Of a DNA stretch of 64,000 nucleotides, positions 49,399 to 59,217 are shown piece after piece; position 1 is the stretch's first letter; each line of letters begins with the position of its first letter. The position numbers and the translations under genes are program-made. The notes below the pieces were generated by a model. It was not told the DNA's origin, searched no databases, and saw nothing but the letters and a program-made list of their open reading frames with translations. The stretch is from Apilactobacillus quenuiae. Lineage in GTDB: Bacteria; Bacillota; Bacilli; Lactobacillales; Lactobacillaceae. Location: NCBI RefSeq assembly GCF_002994005.1, contig NZ_POSN01000001.1, forward strand, positions 186,001-250,000, in the 5' to 3' direction.

Positions 49399-50373
49399 TT
49401 ATTTTTGCTTGTCAGCATAGTTTTCATAAGCATCGATTATCTTAGCAACTACTGGATGTCTTACTACATCATTAGAATTAAATGTAACAAATCTTATTTT
49501 CTTTACATTCTTTAAGATCTTTTGTGCTTGAACTAATCCGCTACTTGCATGTCTAGGCAAATCAATTTGGGAAATATCACCATTAACGATCATATTAGAA
49601 CCAAAGCCTAGACGTGTTAAAAACATTTTCATTTGAGCAGTCGTTGTATTTTGAGCTTCATCTAAAATGACAAAAGCATTGTCTAATGTACGACCACGCA
49701 TATATGCTAATGGCGCAATTTCAATAACTTCTCTTTCCATCAAACGAGCAGTATGTTCGCGACCTAAAATTGCATGTAAAGCATCATAAATTGGTCTTAA
49801 ATATGGGTCAACTTTTTCTTTTAAATCACCAGGCAAGAAACCTAAGCTTTCACCAGCTTCAACAGCTGGACGTGTTAAAATAATTTTATCAACGTCTCCG
49901 TGTTTTAAGGCTGCAATAGCCATAACAACAGCCAAGTATGTCTTACCAGTACCAGCAGGACCTATTCCAAATGTTATATCATTACGCTTTACTGACTGCA
50001 CATATTGTCTTTGACCAAAATTTTTAACCCTTACAGGTTTCCCTTTGGCATCTTTAATTAAGATTTGATTATATAAATCTCTAAAATATTTTAAAGTACC
50101 ATTTTTTGCCATATTAATAGCACTAACGAAATCACTACTATTTAATGTTATACCATCTTGTAATAACTTTACTAAATTATCTAAAATTGAAATAACCAGA
50201 TTAACATTATCCTCATTACCTGAAACTTTGATTTTAGTTCCGAAGGCATTAATAGAAACATTCATACCTTCTTCAAGAATTGAAATATTTTTATTTTGTG
50301 GGCCTAATAGTATTGGCTCAAAATCTAAATTATTTAAAGTAAATTCTTTTTTTGCTGAAGTATTTTCTGTCAA
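49399..50373 (-). CDS. phoH: PhoH-like ATPase
   Basis: A PhoH family protein with a KH-like N-terminus and an ATPase domain with Walker A GPAGTGKTYLAV and Walker B FVILDEAQN. The family is linked to RNA metabolism, though its exact role is unknown. The start is taken as TTG at 50373, giving 324 residues, because AAAAGGAG lies 8 bases upstream. A further in-frame start at 50415 lacks an RBS. ybeY follows directly. Confidence 0.92.
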   Translation of the reverse strand: MTENTSAKKEFTLNNLDFEPILLGPQNKNISILEEGMNVSINAFGTKIKVSGNEDNVNLVISILDNLVKLLQDGITLNSSDFVSAINMAKNGTLKYFRDLYNQILIKDAKGKPVRVKNFGQRQYVQSVKRNDITFGIGPAGTGKTYLAVVMAIAALKHGDVDKIILTRPAVEAGESLGFLPGDLKEKVDPYLRPIYDALHAILGREHTARLMEREVIEIAPLAYMRGRTLDNAFVILDEAQNTTTAQMKMFLTRLGFGSNMIVNGDISQIDLPRHASSGLVQAQKILKNVKKIRFVTFNSNDVVRHPVVAKIIDAYENYADKQK

Positions 50374-50451
50374 TATAGCGACTCCTTTTATAATATAATA
50401 ATCAAATCTTAGCATAGTTTATAATTTAAAAAAAGCTATGCATTATGTATG

Positions 50452-50478
50452 ACAAGATTAATCAACAGTTAATCTTGT
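50452..50478. other. Hairpin between yqeY and phoH
   Basis: A perfect 10-bp inverted repeat (ACAAGATTAA at 50452-50461, TTAATCTTGT at 50469-50478). On the transcribed minus strand no T tract follows directly, so it is not a classical terminator of yqeY. It may be a processing or stability hairpin in the phoH leader. Confidence 0.5.
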
Positions 50479-50488
50479 TTTAAAAAAA

Positions 50489-50932
50489 TTATTTTAAATT
50501 GTTTTTAACTGATTTCTGTACTAAAGATCCATCAGCTTTTCCTTTAACCTTAGGCATTACAGCACCCATAACTTTACCAAAGTCAGACATATTGGAAGCA
50601 CCTACTGATTTTATGGTTTCAGAAACAATTTCGTCAATTTCTGTTTGTGACAATTGCTTAGGAGCATATTTTTCTAAAACTTTCATCTCAGATTCTTGAG
50701 TTTCTACTAAGTCATCACGATTAGCCTTTTTAAAATCGCTAATCGATTCTTTATGCTGCTTAACTTCACGACTGATAACGGTTAATTCTTCGTCTTCAGA
50801 TAAATCATGACCCAATTTAATTTTCTCATTCATTAAATCAGTCTTAATCATTCTGATGACTGTTAAGCCAACCTTATCATGTGACTTCATTGCATTCTTT
50901 AAATCATTATTAATACTACTTGAAATACTCAT
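50489..50932 (-). CDS. yqeY: GatB/YqeY domain protein
   Basis: A 147-residue helical protein with the YqeY fold, the same tail domain that in GatB binds tRNA. The YAPKQLSQTEIDEIV and MGAVMPKVKGKADGSLV blocks are typical. As a stand-alone protein its function is unknown. It follows rpsU, the conserved rpsU-yqeY-phoH order. GGGGGA precedes the ATG. Confidence 0.93.
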   Translation of the reverse strand: MSISSSINNDLKNAMKSHDKVGLTVIRMIKTDLMNEKIKLGHDLSEDEELTVISREVKQHKESISDFKKANRDDLVETQESEMKVLEKYAPKQLSQTEIDEIVSETIKSVGASNMSDFGKVMGAVMPKVKGKADGSLVQKSVKNNLK

Positions 50933-50964
50933 ATTTATAATCCCCCACGTTGATCATTGCTAGT

Positions 50965-50999
50965 AAAAAAACGTTCCTGAAATAACAGGAACGTTTTTT
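50965..50999 (-). terminator. rpsU terminator
   Basis: A perfect 14-bp stem (50965-50978-region AAAAAACGTTCCTG with CAGGAACGTTTTTT) lies at the end of rpsU, with T residues after it on the minus strand. Confidence 0.9.
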
Positions 51000-51001
51000 A
51001 A

Positions 51002-51196
51002 TTAAAAGCGACGTCTTTTCTTCTTGTTGTTACGCTTTCTTGCTGCTTCAGATTTTAATTTACGTTTAACACTAGGTTTTTCGTAGAATTCTCGCTTACG
51101 ATATTCACGTAAAGTACCATTTTTGGAAACTGTACGTTTGAAACGACGAAGAGCATCATCAAGAGATTCGTTTTTGCGAACGACTGTTTTTGACAT
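51002..51196 (-). CDS. rpsU: Small ribosomal subunit protein bS21
   Basis: A 64-residue basic ribosomal protein ([19 protein letters not shown], then a strongly basic C-terminus KKKRRRF). Needed for initiation on the 30S subunit. A GGAGGGAGGG site precedes the ATG. It has its own consensus promoter and terminator, so it can be expressed at high level independently of yqeY. Confidence 0.98.
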   Translation of the reverse strand: MSKTVVRKNESLDDALRRFKRTVSKNGTLREYRKREFYEKPSVKRKLKSEAARKRNNKKKRRRF

Positions 51197-51274
51197 ATGA
51201 AAATTCCCTCCCTCCGAGCTCGAAATATAACTGTTTCAATTGCTATGTAGCATTAATTAAAACTGTTCTTAATA

Positions 51275-51303
51275 ATTATACAAAACAATATATAACACGT
51301 CAA
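51275..51303 (-). promoter_or_regulatory. rpsU promoter
   Basis: On the minus strand TTGACG (51303-51298) and TATAAT (51280-51275) are 17 bases apart: the best sigma-A promoter in the window. Confidence 0.85.
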
Positions 51304-51316
51304 TATCACAATAGAA

Positions 51317-51359
51317 AAATAATTGTAATTGTTTTATGATAAAATGATTACAATTATTT
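51317..51359. promoter_or_regulatory. 43-bp palindrome over the ppsR promoter
   Basis: Perfect 13-bp arms (51317-51329 and 51347-51359) flank an inner TTTTA-TGA-TAAAA (51332-51344), so the whole stretch is nearly symmetric. An extended -10, TGATAAAAT (51337-51345 region), lies at its centre. It ends 10 bases before the ppsR SD sequence AAAGGAG. It looks like an operator; no regulator is assigned. Confidence 0.65.
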
Positions 51360-51384
51360 AAAATAACTAAAGGAGTTTGTTTAT

Positions 51385-52194
51385 ATGGATAAATTACATA
51401 TATTCGCAATATCTGATTCTAGTGGTGAAACTGCTATGCAAGTAGCTAAAACTGCTGGCTCTCAATTCAATAAAACTAATTTAAACTATGAAAGATATCC
51501 CTTTATAACAACCGAATCAATATTAAATGGAATTTTAAAAATTGCTGCTGAAAAACAAGCAGTTATTTTTCATACCTTAGTCAATCCAAAATTAAGTGAT
51601 ATTATAGAAAATTTTGCCGAAGAAAATGATTTACAAAGTGTTGATTGTATACAGTCACCTATGAAGGCAATTAGTAATCGGTTAGGAAGTAAACCTGAAA
51701 GAGTCAGTGGAATGGTTCATGACCTAAATGAAGAATATTTCAAAAGAATTGCGGCAATGGAATTTTCAGTAGAAAATGACGATGGTAATAATCCTCAAAA
51801 CCTAAAAGATGCTGATGTAGTGATTCTAGGAATCTCAAGAACTTCAAAAACTCCATTATCACTATATTTAGCAAACAAGAAACTAAAAGTATCTAACGTG
51901 CCAATTGGTCCAGAGACTCAATTACCAGAAGAAATTTGGCAAATTAACAATGAAAAAATTTTCGGACTAACAAGTGATATCTCTAAAATTCAAAAAATAA
52001 GAAAAGCAAGGATGCTTTCTTATGGCTTAGAAGAAGAAACTCCTTATTCAAATTCATATAATATAAAAAAAGAATTAGAGTATGCCAAAAATTTATATAA
52101 TAAATTAAATTGCTTACAAATTAATGTTGCTGATAAATCAATTGAAGAAACCGCAACAATAATAATGGAAAGTTTAAATATAGATACAAAATAA
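51385..52194 (+). CDS. ppsR: PEP synthase/PPDK regulatory kinase-pyrophosphorylase
   Basis: A DUF299 protein that, in characterised members, both inactivates and reactivates pyruvate phosphate dikinase or PEP synthase by ADP-dependent phosphorylation and pyrophosphate-forming removal. The 269-residue protein has ISDSSGETA near the start, then DLNEEYFKRIAAMEFSVEND and the P-loop-like GISRTSKTPLS (149-159). Its target enzyme is not in the window. AAAGGAG precedes the ATG. It is divergent from rpsU, a common arrangement. Confidence 0.92.
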   Translation: MDKLHIFAISDSSGETAMQVAKTAGSQFNKTNLNYERYPFITTESILNGILKIAAEKQAVIFHTLVNPKLSDIIENFAEENDLQSVDCIQSPMKAISNRLGSKPERVSGMVHDLNEEYFKRIAAMEFSVENDDGNNPQNLKDADVVILGISRTSKTPLSLYLANKKLKVSNVPIGPETQLPEEIWQINNEKIFGLTSDISKIQKIRKARMLSYGLEEETPYSNSYNIKKELEYAKNLYNKLNCLQINVADKSIEETATIIMESLNIDTK

Positions 52195-52222
52195 AAAAGA
52201 GCTTTAAAGGCTCTTTTTTATT
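52190..52222. terminator. Bidirectional terminator between ppsR and nfo
   Basis: A 10-bp stem (AAAAAAGAGC at 52193-52202, GCTCTTTTTT at 52210-52219) overlaps the ppsR stop codon and the nfo stop codon and is flanked by A and T tracts, so it can end both convergent transcripts. Confidence 0.87.
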
Positions 52223-53126
52223 GATTAATAATGTCATCCATCAAATTAGGATTAAACTTTTCATTTTTCAACATTTGAACTTCAAAATAATGAGGAGAAA
52301 CTTTTTTCTTTTTGTCTTTATCTATAACAACAGCTGGAGTTTCCATAATTTTAGGCACATTCACTAAATCTTTATGATGAGCTACATAATTAAGACAATC
52401 AAATCCTAATTCACCCAATCCAATAATTTCATGTCTATCTTTATGACTCCCCATCGGATTCTTAGAATCATTTAGATGAACAACTTTTAGTCTATTAAGA
52501 CCAATAATATGATCAAATTCATTTAAAACTCCATCAAAGTTATTCTTGATATCGTATCCGGCATCACTAGTATGACATGTATCAAATGTAACTGATAATT
52601 TATCGTTGTCTTTAACCCCATCAATGATTTGAGCTAACTCATCAAAATTACGACCTACTTCAGTTCCTTTGCCAGCCATAGTCTCTAAAGCTATTTGAAT
52701 CTTTTGATCTGGTTCAATAACTTCGTTTAAACCTGCTGAAATTTGTTTAATAGCCGCATCTGCTCCAGAACCAACATGTGATCCCGGATGCAAAACAATT
52801 TGTGTTGCCCCTATTGCTTCTGCACGTTTTATTTCATCATGCAAAAAGTTAATTCCAAAATGAAAATTACGTGGTTTATTAACATTACCAAGATTAATAA
52901 TATAAGGAGCGTGGACAACAACCTCTTTCAAGCCGTTTTCTTTCATATAGGCTTTACCGTCATCAGCTCTTAATTCACCGATTGACTTTCTTCTAGTATT
53001 TTGAGGGGCACCTGTGTAAACCATAAAAGCATTTTCATCATAACTTTTAGCCTCTTCAGCTGATCCTAAAAACATTTTAGAACCGTTCATACTAACATGT
53101 GAACCAATTAAGAAATTATCTTTCAT
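52218..53126 (-). CDS. nfo: Endonuclease IV (AP endonuclease)
   Basis: Cuts DNA at abasic sites in base excision repair. The 302-residue TIM-barrel protein has the zinc-binding series: [74 protein letters not shown] precedes the ATG. Its first 11 bases overlap the end of the upstream teichoic acid gene, so it may be read from that transcript. Confidence 0.96.
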   Translation of the reverse strand: MKDNFLIGSHVSMNGSKMFLGSAEEAKSYDENAFMVYTGAPQNTRRKSIGELRADDGKAYMKENGLKEVVVHAPYIINLGNVNKPRNFHFGINFLHDEIKRAEAIGATQIVLHPGSHVGSGADAAIKQISAGLNEVIEPDQKIQIALETMAGKGTEVGRNFDELAQIIDGVKDNDKLSVTFDTCHTSDAGYDIKNNFDGVLNEFDHIIGLNRLKVVHLNDSKNPMGSHKDRHEIIGLGELGFDCLNYVAHHKDLVNVPKIMETPAVVIDKDKKKKVSPHYFEVQMLKNEKFNPNLMDDIINQ

Positions 53127-54339
53127 TATTAATCCCCCTCATAACTTTTACAAAATTTTTAGACGAATTAGAAGATTCCCAAGAACAAAACTTATCATAA
53201 AAATAATTAAATTGTTTATCATATCCCTTAAAATTACCAATTTCATTAAATTCATGAATTTTATTATAAAAAGAATTAACATCTTGAACCAATGGTCCAG
53301 GAACATCCCTTTTATAATCAAAATAAAATCCCCTTAGTTCTTCTTCATAATGATCTAAATCATAAGCAAAGAAGAGCATTGGACGTCTGAGATTAGCATA
53401 ATCAAACATTACAGAAGAGTAATCAGTAATTAGTAAATCAGAAATCAAATATAAATTACTAATATCCTCTTCTGCCATAATCTTCACTCTTTTTTCATAT
53501 CCGCTAATATTAATAGCATCTTTAACTAAATAATGTGGTCTTATGATCAAAATAGTATTTTCATCAACATTATTAAAAAACTCTTTAAGACTAAATGGCA
53601 ATTCAAAATTATAAATACCTCTAGTTTTATAATCATCATCACGCCAAGTAGGAGCATAAGTTACTACATTAGCATTTTTATTGCCAATCAAACGATCCTT
53701 TAATTTTTCAATATTTTCAGAATTATCATTATTATATAAAACATCATTTCTAGGATATCCAATATCTAAAAATGTATTATTGAAATCAAAAGCCCTAGCA
53801 AAAATTTGATGGGAATATTGATTAGGAGCAATTAAATAGTCCCAACGATGAGCTTCATTAACAAAGCGTTTTTTATAATGATCAGTATCAGTCCCTGGCA
53901 TTTTTACATTAACAATATCAATTCCTAATTTTTTTAATGGTGTTCCATGCCAAGTTTGCATATAAGTAGTACCCTTGTTTTTTTTCCACCAATTAGGTGT
54001 TCTAGAATTAAAAATCCAAAAATTAGCCCTAGCCATCAGCCAAACCCATTTTGGTAAAAATCTTCTTACCATCTGAACATCCGGATATTTTTCTTTTAAT
54101 TTCTTGAATTCAGAAACCTTAACAGCAAAGTAAGCTAAATCTTTATTTTCTGGGTACTTTTTAGTCCATTCATTATAAATAGCTGCTGGATTATCATTAA
54201 TATCTTTGCCCTTAAAGCTTTCAAATACAACTAAATTCTTCTTAACAGGAAAAATAATAAAGATATCATTTAAAATAATTAAACAAAATCTTATTAAAAG
54301 TTTAATCATTTTAATTATTTTGCTTTTTATTTTACTCAT
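53116..54339 (-). CDS. CDP-glycerol glycerophosphotransferase family protein (TagF-like)
   Basis: A membrane-associated enzyme of the TagB/TagF/TarL family, which builds teichoic acid backbone from CDP-glycerol or CDP-ribitol. The 407-residue protein has the conserved blocks [33 protein letters not shown] and [14 protein letters not shown], then [12 protein letters not shown], which favours a polymerase-type (TagF/TarL-like) over the primase. An N-terminal hydrophobic stretch may anchor it. A TTG 12 bases further upstream is an alternative start. It lies downstream of tagG and overlaps nfo. Confidence 0.85.
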   Translation of the reverse strand: MSKIKSKIIKMIKLLIRFCLIILNDIFIIFPVKKNLVVFESFKGKDINDNPAAIYNEWTKKYPENKDLAYFAVKVSEFKKLKEKYPDVQMVRRFLPKWVWLMARANFWIFNSRTPNWWKKNKGTTYMQTWHGTPLKKLGIDIVNVKMPGTDTDHYKKRFVNEAHRWDYLIAPNQYSHQIFARAFDFNNTFLDIGYPRNDVLYNNDNSENIEKLKDRLIGNKNANVVTYAPTWRDDDYKTRGIYNFELPFSLKEFFNNVDENTILIIRPHYLVKDAINISGYEKRVKIMAEEDISNLYLISDLLITDYSSVMFDYANLRRPMLFFAYDLDHYEEELRGFYFDYKRDVPGPLVQDVNSFYNKIHEFNEIGNFKGYDKQFNYFYDKFCSWESSNSSKNFVKVMRGINNER

Positions 54340-54363
54340 AAAGATAACCAATTCCTTTTAGAA

Positions 54364-55182
54364 TTAAATGTAGTCAACAAATCTTGCTCTAAACTTATAA
54401 TGTAAATGTGAACCTACAAGCAAGAAGAACAATACCATTAGCCAAAAAATTAGCATTAATAGTGGCTTTTGCCAGAACCAATCTTGTCCTAACATTGATT
54501 CTCTAAATCCAGAAACAATATAGAAGAATGGATTTAATTGTAGAATTCTAACAAAGAAAGCTGGAAATGCATTTGTTTCAAAATTGAATAGTACCCCTGA
54601 CATGTAAAATAGAACACGCATTAATGATTGTAAGAAAATACGATAGTCACGAACTAAGATGGTAACTGTAGAATTGAAAGTACCAAATGCAACTAACCAA
54701 CAAATCATTGCAAAGAAATAGTAGAACCATTGTAGCCAATAAACGTTAGGAACAATACCACCCTTTACATATGCTATAAAGATAGAAAAAATAAGCATTG
54801 CCCAAAATGAACTTAAGTTAGAAATAACTTTAATTGTAGGTAAAACACTAACCGGAAACTTCATCTTAGAAACCATACCTACTTGTTGATAGATACTTTT
54901 TGATGAATCAAGTGTGGTGGCGTTCATATAAAACCATGGAGTGATTCCAATTACCATCCATGTTAAATAGTCAATCCCATTAGAAGTACCCTTTTTAAGA
55001 CCAATTCCGAAAACCAACCAATAAATACCAATTTGAATTAATGGGTATAAATATTCCCACACCAAGCCTAAATAATGACTTTGATAATCAGACTTATCTT
55101 GGTATTTAGAGATTCTAAACATAATTCCTATATTACTAATTTGTTCTTTAATTAATGTAATGACTTCCTTCAAGCCAATCAC
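54364..55182 (-). CDS. tagG: Teichoic acid/polysaccharide ABC exporter permease
   Basis: The membrane subunit of an ABC-2 type exporter of polyol-phosphate polymer or polysaccharide. The 272-residue protein has about six membrane segments; YLGLVWEYLYPLIQIGIYW is the usual TagG/RfbA-type opening and FNPFFYIV-like LNPFFYIVSGFRES comes later. The start is GTG, with AAGGA only 3 to 4 bases before it, so the exact start is unsure. The matching ATPase (tagH) is not next to it in this window, which is unusual. Confidence 0.88.
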   Translation of the reverse strand: MIGLKEVITLIKEQISNIGIMFRISKYQDKSDYQSHYLGLVWEYLYPLIQIGIYWLVFGIGLKKGTSNGIDYLTWMVIGITPWFYMNATTLDSSKSIYQQVGMVSKMKFPVSVLPTIKVISNLSSFWAMLIFSIFIAYVKGGIVPNVYWLQWFYYFFAMICWLVAFGTFNSTVTILVRDYRIFLQSLMRVLFYMSGVLFNFETNAFPAFFVRILQLNPFFYIVSGFRESMLGQDWFWQKPLLMLIFWLMVLFFLLVGSHLHYKFRARFVDYI

Positions 55183-55189
55183 ACTTCCT

Positions 55190-56341
55190 TTACTTTAAAG
55201 TTTTTATATATCTTTCTATTACCCGATTTGTAGCAAAACCATCATTATATTTATTCCAAATATTATTAAATTTTTTCAAATCAGTTTTTGCATTTTCTTT
55301 AATTGCATTTTCTAAATCATCTGTAGTTTGAATTGGATTATTTGGTAGCCAATTAAGCATGTCATCTTGGATACCTGGATGCTTTTGATATTGGTCAATA
55401 TCAAACATATAAAATAGCAGCGAATGTGCATTAGGTAATAAAGAATAATCAAATGCTATTGAAGAATAATCAGTAACCAAAGTATCGGTTACAACTAATA
55501 AATCAGTAGTAGATAATTGACTGCAAAATAAAACATTATTAGATGTAGCTTCTCTTTGCATTTTTTGTTCTATTTTATTCAAAAGTGGATGTAGTTTAAT
55601 AATTACAATTGCATTAGGATCCGCTGTTAAAGCTGAAATAACTTTTTTAGGTGGGTTAAAAGATTTACCATCATTACGATAAGTTGGTGCATATAAAATG
55701 ACTCGCTTACCTTTTAATTGCGGAGCAAAATGATAGACTCTTCTTTTAGCTATATCGCGCCATTTATCTTTAAAAAGACGATCAGATCGTGGATAACCCA
55801 GCATCTTCATCCTATTAAATGGCACATGATAGCTTTTTTCAAAAACCTGCCCCATCGTTTTAGATGCAACTACATAATCATCAAAGTGATTATAAACTTT
55901 TTGAAAACGACGTTTGTCACTTTTACTACGTTCATTAGTTGAAGGATCTTCCCAACCAAATTTTTTGATTGCACCATTAGCATGCCATAATTGAACAATT
56001 TTAGTCTTATTACTATGAATAATTCCACCAATAAAGGCAAAATAATTATCGCAAAAAATAATTTGACCAGTCATAATTTTAGGAATCACATTAAATATAA
56101 GATTGATTCCATCTTTAAATTGAATTGTCTTAATGCCATAAGCTGCTAAATCAGTTGCAACCGCTTCATTATCAGACTGATAAAAAACAATTAATTTTTT
56201 ACCGCTTGGTAAATTTCTAGCCATTGATTTAATCAAGCCTGGATTGTTATCAAAACTCATTATGTAGATAACATTTTCTTTTTTTCTAAATAAACATAAT
56301 AAAGAAACTATTTTTATTAAAAATAAATATATAACCTTCAA
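55190..56341 (-). CDS. CDP-glycerol glycerophosphotransferase family protein (TagB-like)
   Basis: A second member of the same family. At 383 residues it has nearly the size of B. subtilis TagB (the primase that adds the first glycerol phosphate to the linkage unit). The blocks are KIVQLWHANGAIKKFG, VILYAPTYRNDG, IKLHPLL and TLVTDYSSIAFDYSLLP. It begins with a hydrophobic segment (VIYLFLIKIVSLLCLF). The start is TTG with GGTGGGG upstream. It heads the three-gene tagB-tagG-tagF-like operon. TagB versus TagF role is an inference from size and position. Confidence 0.83.
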   Translation of the reverse strand: MKVIYLFLIKIVSLLCLFRKKENVIYIMSFDNNPGLIKSMARNLPSGKKLIVFYQSDNEAVATDLAAYGIKTIQFKDGINLIFNVIPKIMTGQIIFCDNYFAFIGGIIHSNKTKIVQLWHANGAIKKFGWEDPSTNERSKSDKRRFQKVYNHFDDYVVASKTMGQVFEKSYHVPFNRMKMLGYPRSDRLFKDKWRDIAKRRVYHFAPQLKGKRVILYAPTYRNDGKSFNPPKKVISALTADPNAIVIIKLHPLLNKIEQKMQREATSNNVLFCSQLSTTDLLVVTDTLVTDYSSIAFDYSLLPNAHSLLFYMFDIDQYQKHPGIQDDMLNWLPNNPIQTTDDLENAIKENAKTDLKKFNNIWNKYNDGFATNRVIERYIKTLK

Positions 56342-56389
56342 AACTTACCCCACCATATTACTGTTAATTGGAACCTTATACAAACAATT

Positions 56390-56398
56390 ATTATAACA
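56390..56398 (-). promoter_or_regulatory. Extended -10 promoter of the teichoic acid cluster
   Basis: On the minus strand TGTTATAAT (TG-N-TATAAT) lies about 50 bases before the TagB-like gene. TTGACG occurs too close to serve as its -35. Confidence 0.5.
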
Positions 56399-56428
56399 CA
56401 TTCGTCAATTAACAATTAATTCAACATC

Positions 56429-57307
56429 CTATTTTAATTTATGCTCGTAAAAGTGTCCCAAAATATTTTCGGCTTCTGTAATACTTGCAAATGCTTGTGG
56501 ATCAGACTCAGCTAAAGCCTCTTCTAATTCAGACATTTCATATCTCGAGATAGTTGTGAACAATATTTCTTTTTTATTATGATTATAAGCACCCTCGGCA
56601 TTGTGAATAATAGTAATCCCTCTAGGCATATGGCTTTGAATGCTATCAATCACTGTTTTAGGATGATCTGTTACTATTAAAACTTGCATTCTTTGTTGCC
56701 TAGTATATGCAAAATCAATGGCCTTGGCATTAACAACGATTCCAATCGCAGAATAAAATGCATAAGGCCAACCATATTCAAACCCAGCAGCCGTAATTAT
56801 AAAGACGTTAAATGCTATATTGATAGTTCCAATACTACGACCTGTTTTTCGTCGGATCACTATTCCTAGTATATCCAATCCACCAGTTGAAATTTCATTT
56901 TTTAAACTCATCCCAGTTCCCAATCCATTTACGACACCACCAAAAATGGCACATATCATTGGATCATGAGTTAGATAAACTGGATGAATAGCTTTAATCA
57001 TAAAACTAGCTAAGAAAACAGTTAAAATCGTAAAAAAAGTAAACTGATGGCCAATTTGTTTCCAAGCTAAAACAAAGAAAGGAATGTTTAGCATAAATAA
57101 ACCAATTGAAGGTGTTATTGTAATTGGAAAATATCTAGTTGATAAGGTATTTATTAATTGTGACAAACCAGTAAAACCAGATGAATAAATATTACCTGGA
57201 GTCCAAAAGAAATTCATAGCAATTGACACCATAATTCCATACATGACTGCTGTAGAAGCTTTTGCTACATATTGATGTCTTTTTAAAATCCGTTGAACAT
57301 CATCCAT
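56429..57307 (-). CDS. YitT family membrane protein
   Basis: A 292-residue protein with about five membrane segments and a C-terminal cytoplasmic DUF2179 domain (from about residue 215, VLIVTDHPKTVIDSIQSHMPRG to the KKEILFTTISRYEMSELE block). Signature stretches include GTGMSLKNEISTGGLDILG. The transport role is unknown. An ATG at 57316 is only 2 bases after AGAGGAG; the ATG at 57307 is 11 bases after it. I use the latter, with low certainty. Confidence 0.87.
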   Translation of the reverse strand: MDDVQRILKRHQYVAKASTAVMYGIMVSIAMNFFWTPGNIYSSGFTGLSQLINTLSTRYFPITITPSIGLFMLNIPFFVLAWKQIGHQFTFFTILTVFLASFMIKAIHPVYLTHDPMICAIFGGVVNGLGTGMSLKNEISTGGLDILGIVIRRKTGRSIGTINIAFNVFIITAAGFEYGWPYAFYSAIGIVVNAKAIDFAYTRQQRMQVLIVTDHPKTVIDSIQSHMPRGITIIHNAEGAYNHNKKEILFTTISRYEMSELEEALAESDPQAFASITEAENILGHFYEHKLK

Positions 57308-57381
57308 AATTCTCATTACTCCTCTTATAAAGATGCAAATAGTATAACATTAATAATAAATTAATCATATTTTATTTAAGA

Positions 57382-57418
57382 TAAAAAGAACTTCCTCAAA
57401 TAGGAAGTCCTTTTTAAA
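57382..57418 (-). terminator. hisS-aspS operon terminator
   Basis: A 13-bp stem (57383-57395 with 57403-57415, one G-U pair) ends in T residues on the minus strand, just after the aspS stop codon. Confidence 0.88.
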
Positions 57419-57420
57419 TT

Positions 57421-59199
57421 TTAATCTTTATAAGTATCTTCGCTTTCAAGTCCTAAATCATCCAATTGTTTTTGTGATACAGGAGCAGGAGCATTAGTCA
57501 TTGGTTCAGTTGCTTTAGAGTTCTTAGGGAATGCAATAACATCACGAATATTTTCAGTTTGTGCTAATAATCTAGCAAAACGATCTAAACCTATAGCTAA
57601 ACCGCCATGAGGTGGAAAACCATAATCTAATGCATCCAAAAAGTAACCAAATCTTGCTTGAGCTTTTTCACGATCAAATCCTAATGCTCTTAACATCTTC
57701 AATTGTAGTTCTTTATTATGAATACGGATAGAACCGCCGCCTAATTCCAAACCATTTAGAATAATATCATAGCTTTGTGCGTGAGCAGCATGTGGATTTT
57801 CGCCTTCATTAAGATAATGTTCATCGCCTTCATTAGGCATAGTAAATGGATGATGAGCAGGTACCCATTTTTCAGCACCTTCATCATATTCAAACAATGG
57901 CCAGTCAACTACCCATAAGAAATCAAATACATCTTTTGGAATCATATCTAATTCTTCAGCAATTGCACAGCGTAAATAACCTAAAGTATCAGCAACAACT
58001 TTATCGCGATCTGCTGCAAATAATAATAAGTCACCAGATTTAGCACCCATACGTTCTTTAATTGCTTCTTCAGTAGCATTATCAAAGAACTTAGCAATTG
58101 GTCCTGTAAAGCCATCATCGGTTATCTTCATCCATGCTAATCCCTTAGCACCAAAACGTTCGATATATGAAGCATATTTATCTATGTCTTTTCTAGAGTA
58201 TTTTTCAGCACCATCAGGTACAGCAATTGCCTTAACCTGACCACCATCTTTAATAGTATTTGAGAATACTTTGAAGTTAACATCTTTGACAATGTCTGAT
58301 AAATCTTTTAGTTCCATACCAAATCTAACATCTGGTTGATCAGTACCAAAACGATCCATTGATTCTTGCCAAGTAATACGTTTAAAAGGCGCTTTAATAT
58401 CTAATCCTAGAGTATCTTTCATAACCTTAGAAATTAAACCTTCAGTTAGTTTTTGAATATCTTCAGCATTTAAGAATGAAGTTTCCATATCAATTTGTGT
58501 AAATTCTGGTTGACGATCACCACGTAAATCCTCATCACGGAAGCAACGAGCAATTTGATAATAACGGTCAAATCCAGCACCCATTAACAATTGTTTAAAT
58601 AGTTGAGGTGATTGTGGTAAAGCATAAAATGACCCATGATATAGTCTTGAAGGAACTAGATAATCACGAGCTCCTTCAGGAGTAGAAACAGTTAAATTAG
58701 GAGTTTCAATATCAATAAATCCATTATTATCAAAATAACTATGAACAGATTGCATAATTCTGTTTCTTAACATAATTCCTTTTTGTACTTCTGGACGTCT
58801 TAAGTCTAAGTAACGATACTTTAATTTAGTTTCTTCAGAGGCATTGATATTGTTTTTAATATCAAAAGGAGGATTCTTAGCTTTATTGAAGATCTTTACA
58901 TCATTAACATCTACTTCAATTTTACCAGTTTTCATGTCTTCATTAATTTCATTTTCAGCTCTAGCAACTACAGTTCCCTTAACTTGAATTACATATTCAT
59001 TTCTTAATTGATCAGCCGTTTCCAATGCTTTTTGACTGTATTCATCACTAAATACCAGTTGAACAAGACCTTCTCGATCTCTTAAATCAATAAATATTAA
59101 TTTACCAAGGTCTCTTCTTCTTGAGACCCATCCATCTAGACAAATTTCTTTGTTCAGATATTTTTCATCAACTAGTCCGCAATAAGTTGTGCGTTCCAT
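57421..59199 (-). CDS. aspS: Aspartyl-tRNA synthetase
   Basis: Charges tRNA-Asp. The 592-residue bacterial-type protein has an N-terminal OB anticodon-binding domain ([21 protein letters not shown]), the class II motif 2 region ([22 protein letters not shown]), the bacterial GAD insertion and motif 3 ([13 protein letters not shown]). It follows hisS by 18 bases with a GGGGAGG site. The pair is controlled by the upstream T-box. Confidence 0.97.
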   Translation of the reverse strand: MERTTYCGLVDEKYLNKEICLDGWVSRRRDLGKLIFIDLRDREGLVQLVFSDEYSQKALETADQLRNEYVIQVKGTVVARAENEINEDMKTGKIEVDVNDVKIFNKAKNPPFDIKNNINASEETKLKYRYLDLRRPEVQKGIMLRNRIMQSVHSYFDNNGFIDIETPNLTVSTPEGARDYLVPSRLYHGSFYALPQSPQLFKQLLMGAGFDRYYQIARCFRDEDLRGDRQPEFTQIDMETSFLNAEDIQKLTEGLISKVMKDTLGLDIKAPFKRITWQESMDRFGTDQPDVRFGMELKDLSDIVKDVNFKVFSNTIKDGGQVKAIAVPDGAEKYSRKDIDKYASYIERFGAKGLAWMKITDDGFTGPIAKFFDNATEEAIKERMGAKSGDLLLFAADRDKVVADTLGYLRCAIAEELDMIPKDVFDFLWVVDWPLFEYDEGAEKWVPAHHPFTMPNEGDEHYLNEGENPHAAHAQSYDIILNGLELGGGSIRIHNKELQLKMLRALGFDREKAQARFGYFLDALDYGFPPHGGLAIGLDRFARLLAQTENIRDVIAFPKNSKATEPMTNAPAPVSQKQLDDLGLESEDTYKD

Positions 59200-59217
59200 A
59201 ATCTTTTCCTCCCCTTG

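Noticed and set aside
51317-51359. The palindrome before ppsR as a terminator of rpsU or ppsR
   Set aside because: rpsU is transcribed away from it and already has a terminator at its own end. The palindrome lies upstream of ppsR, contains its -10 and has no long T tract after it.
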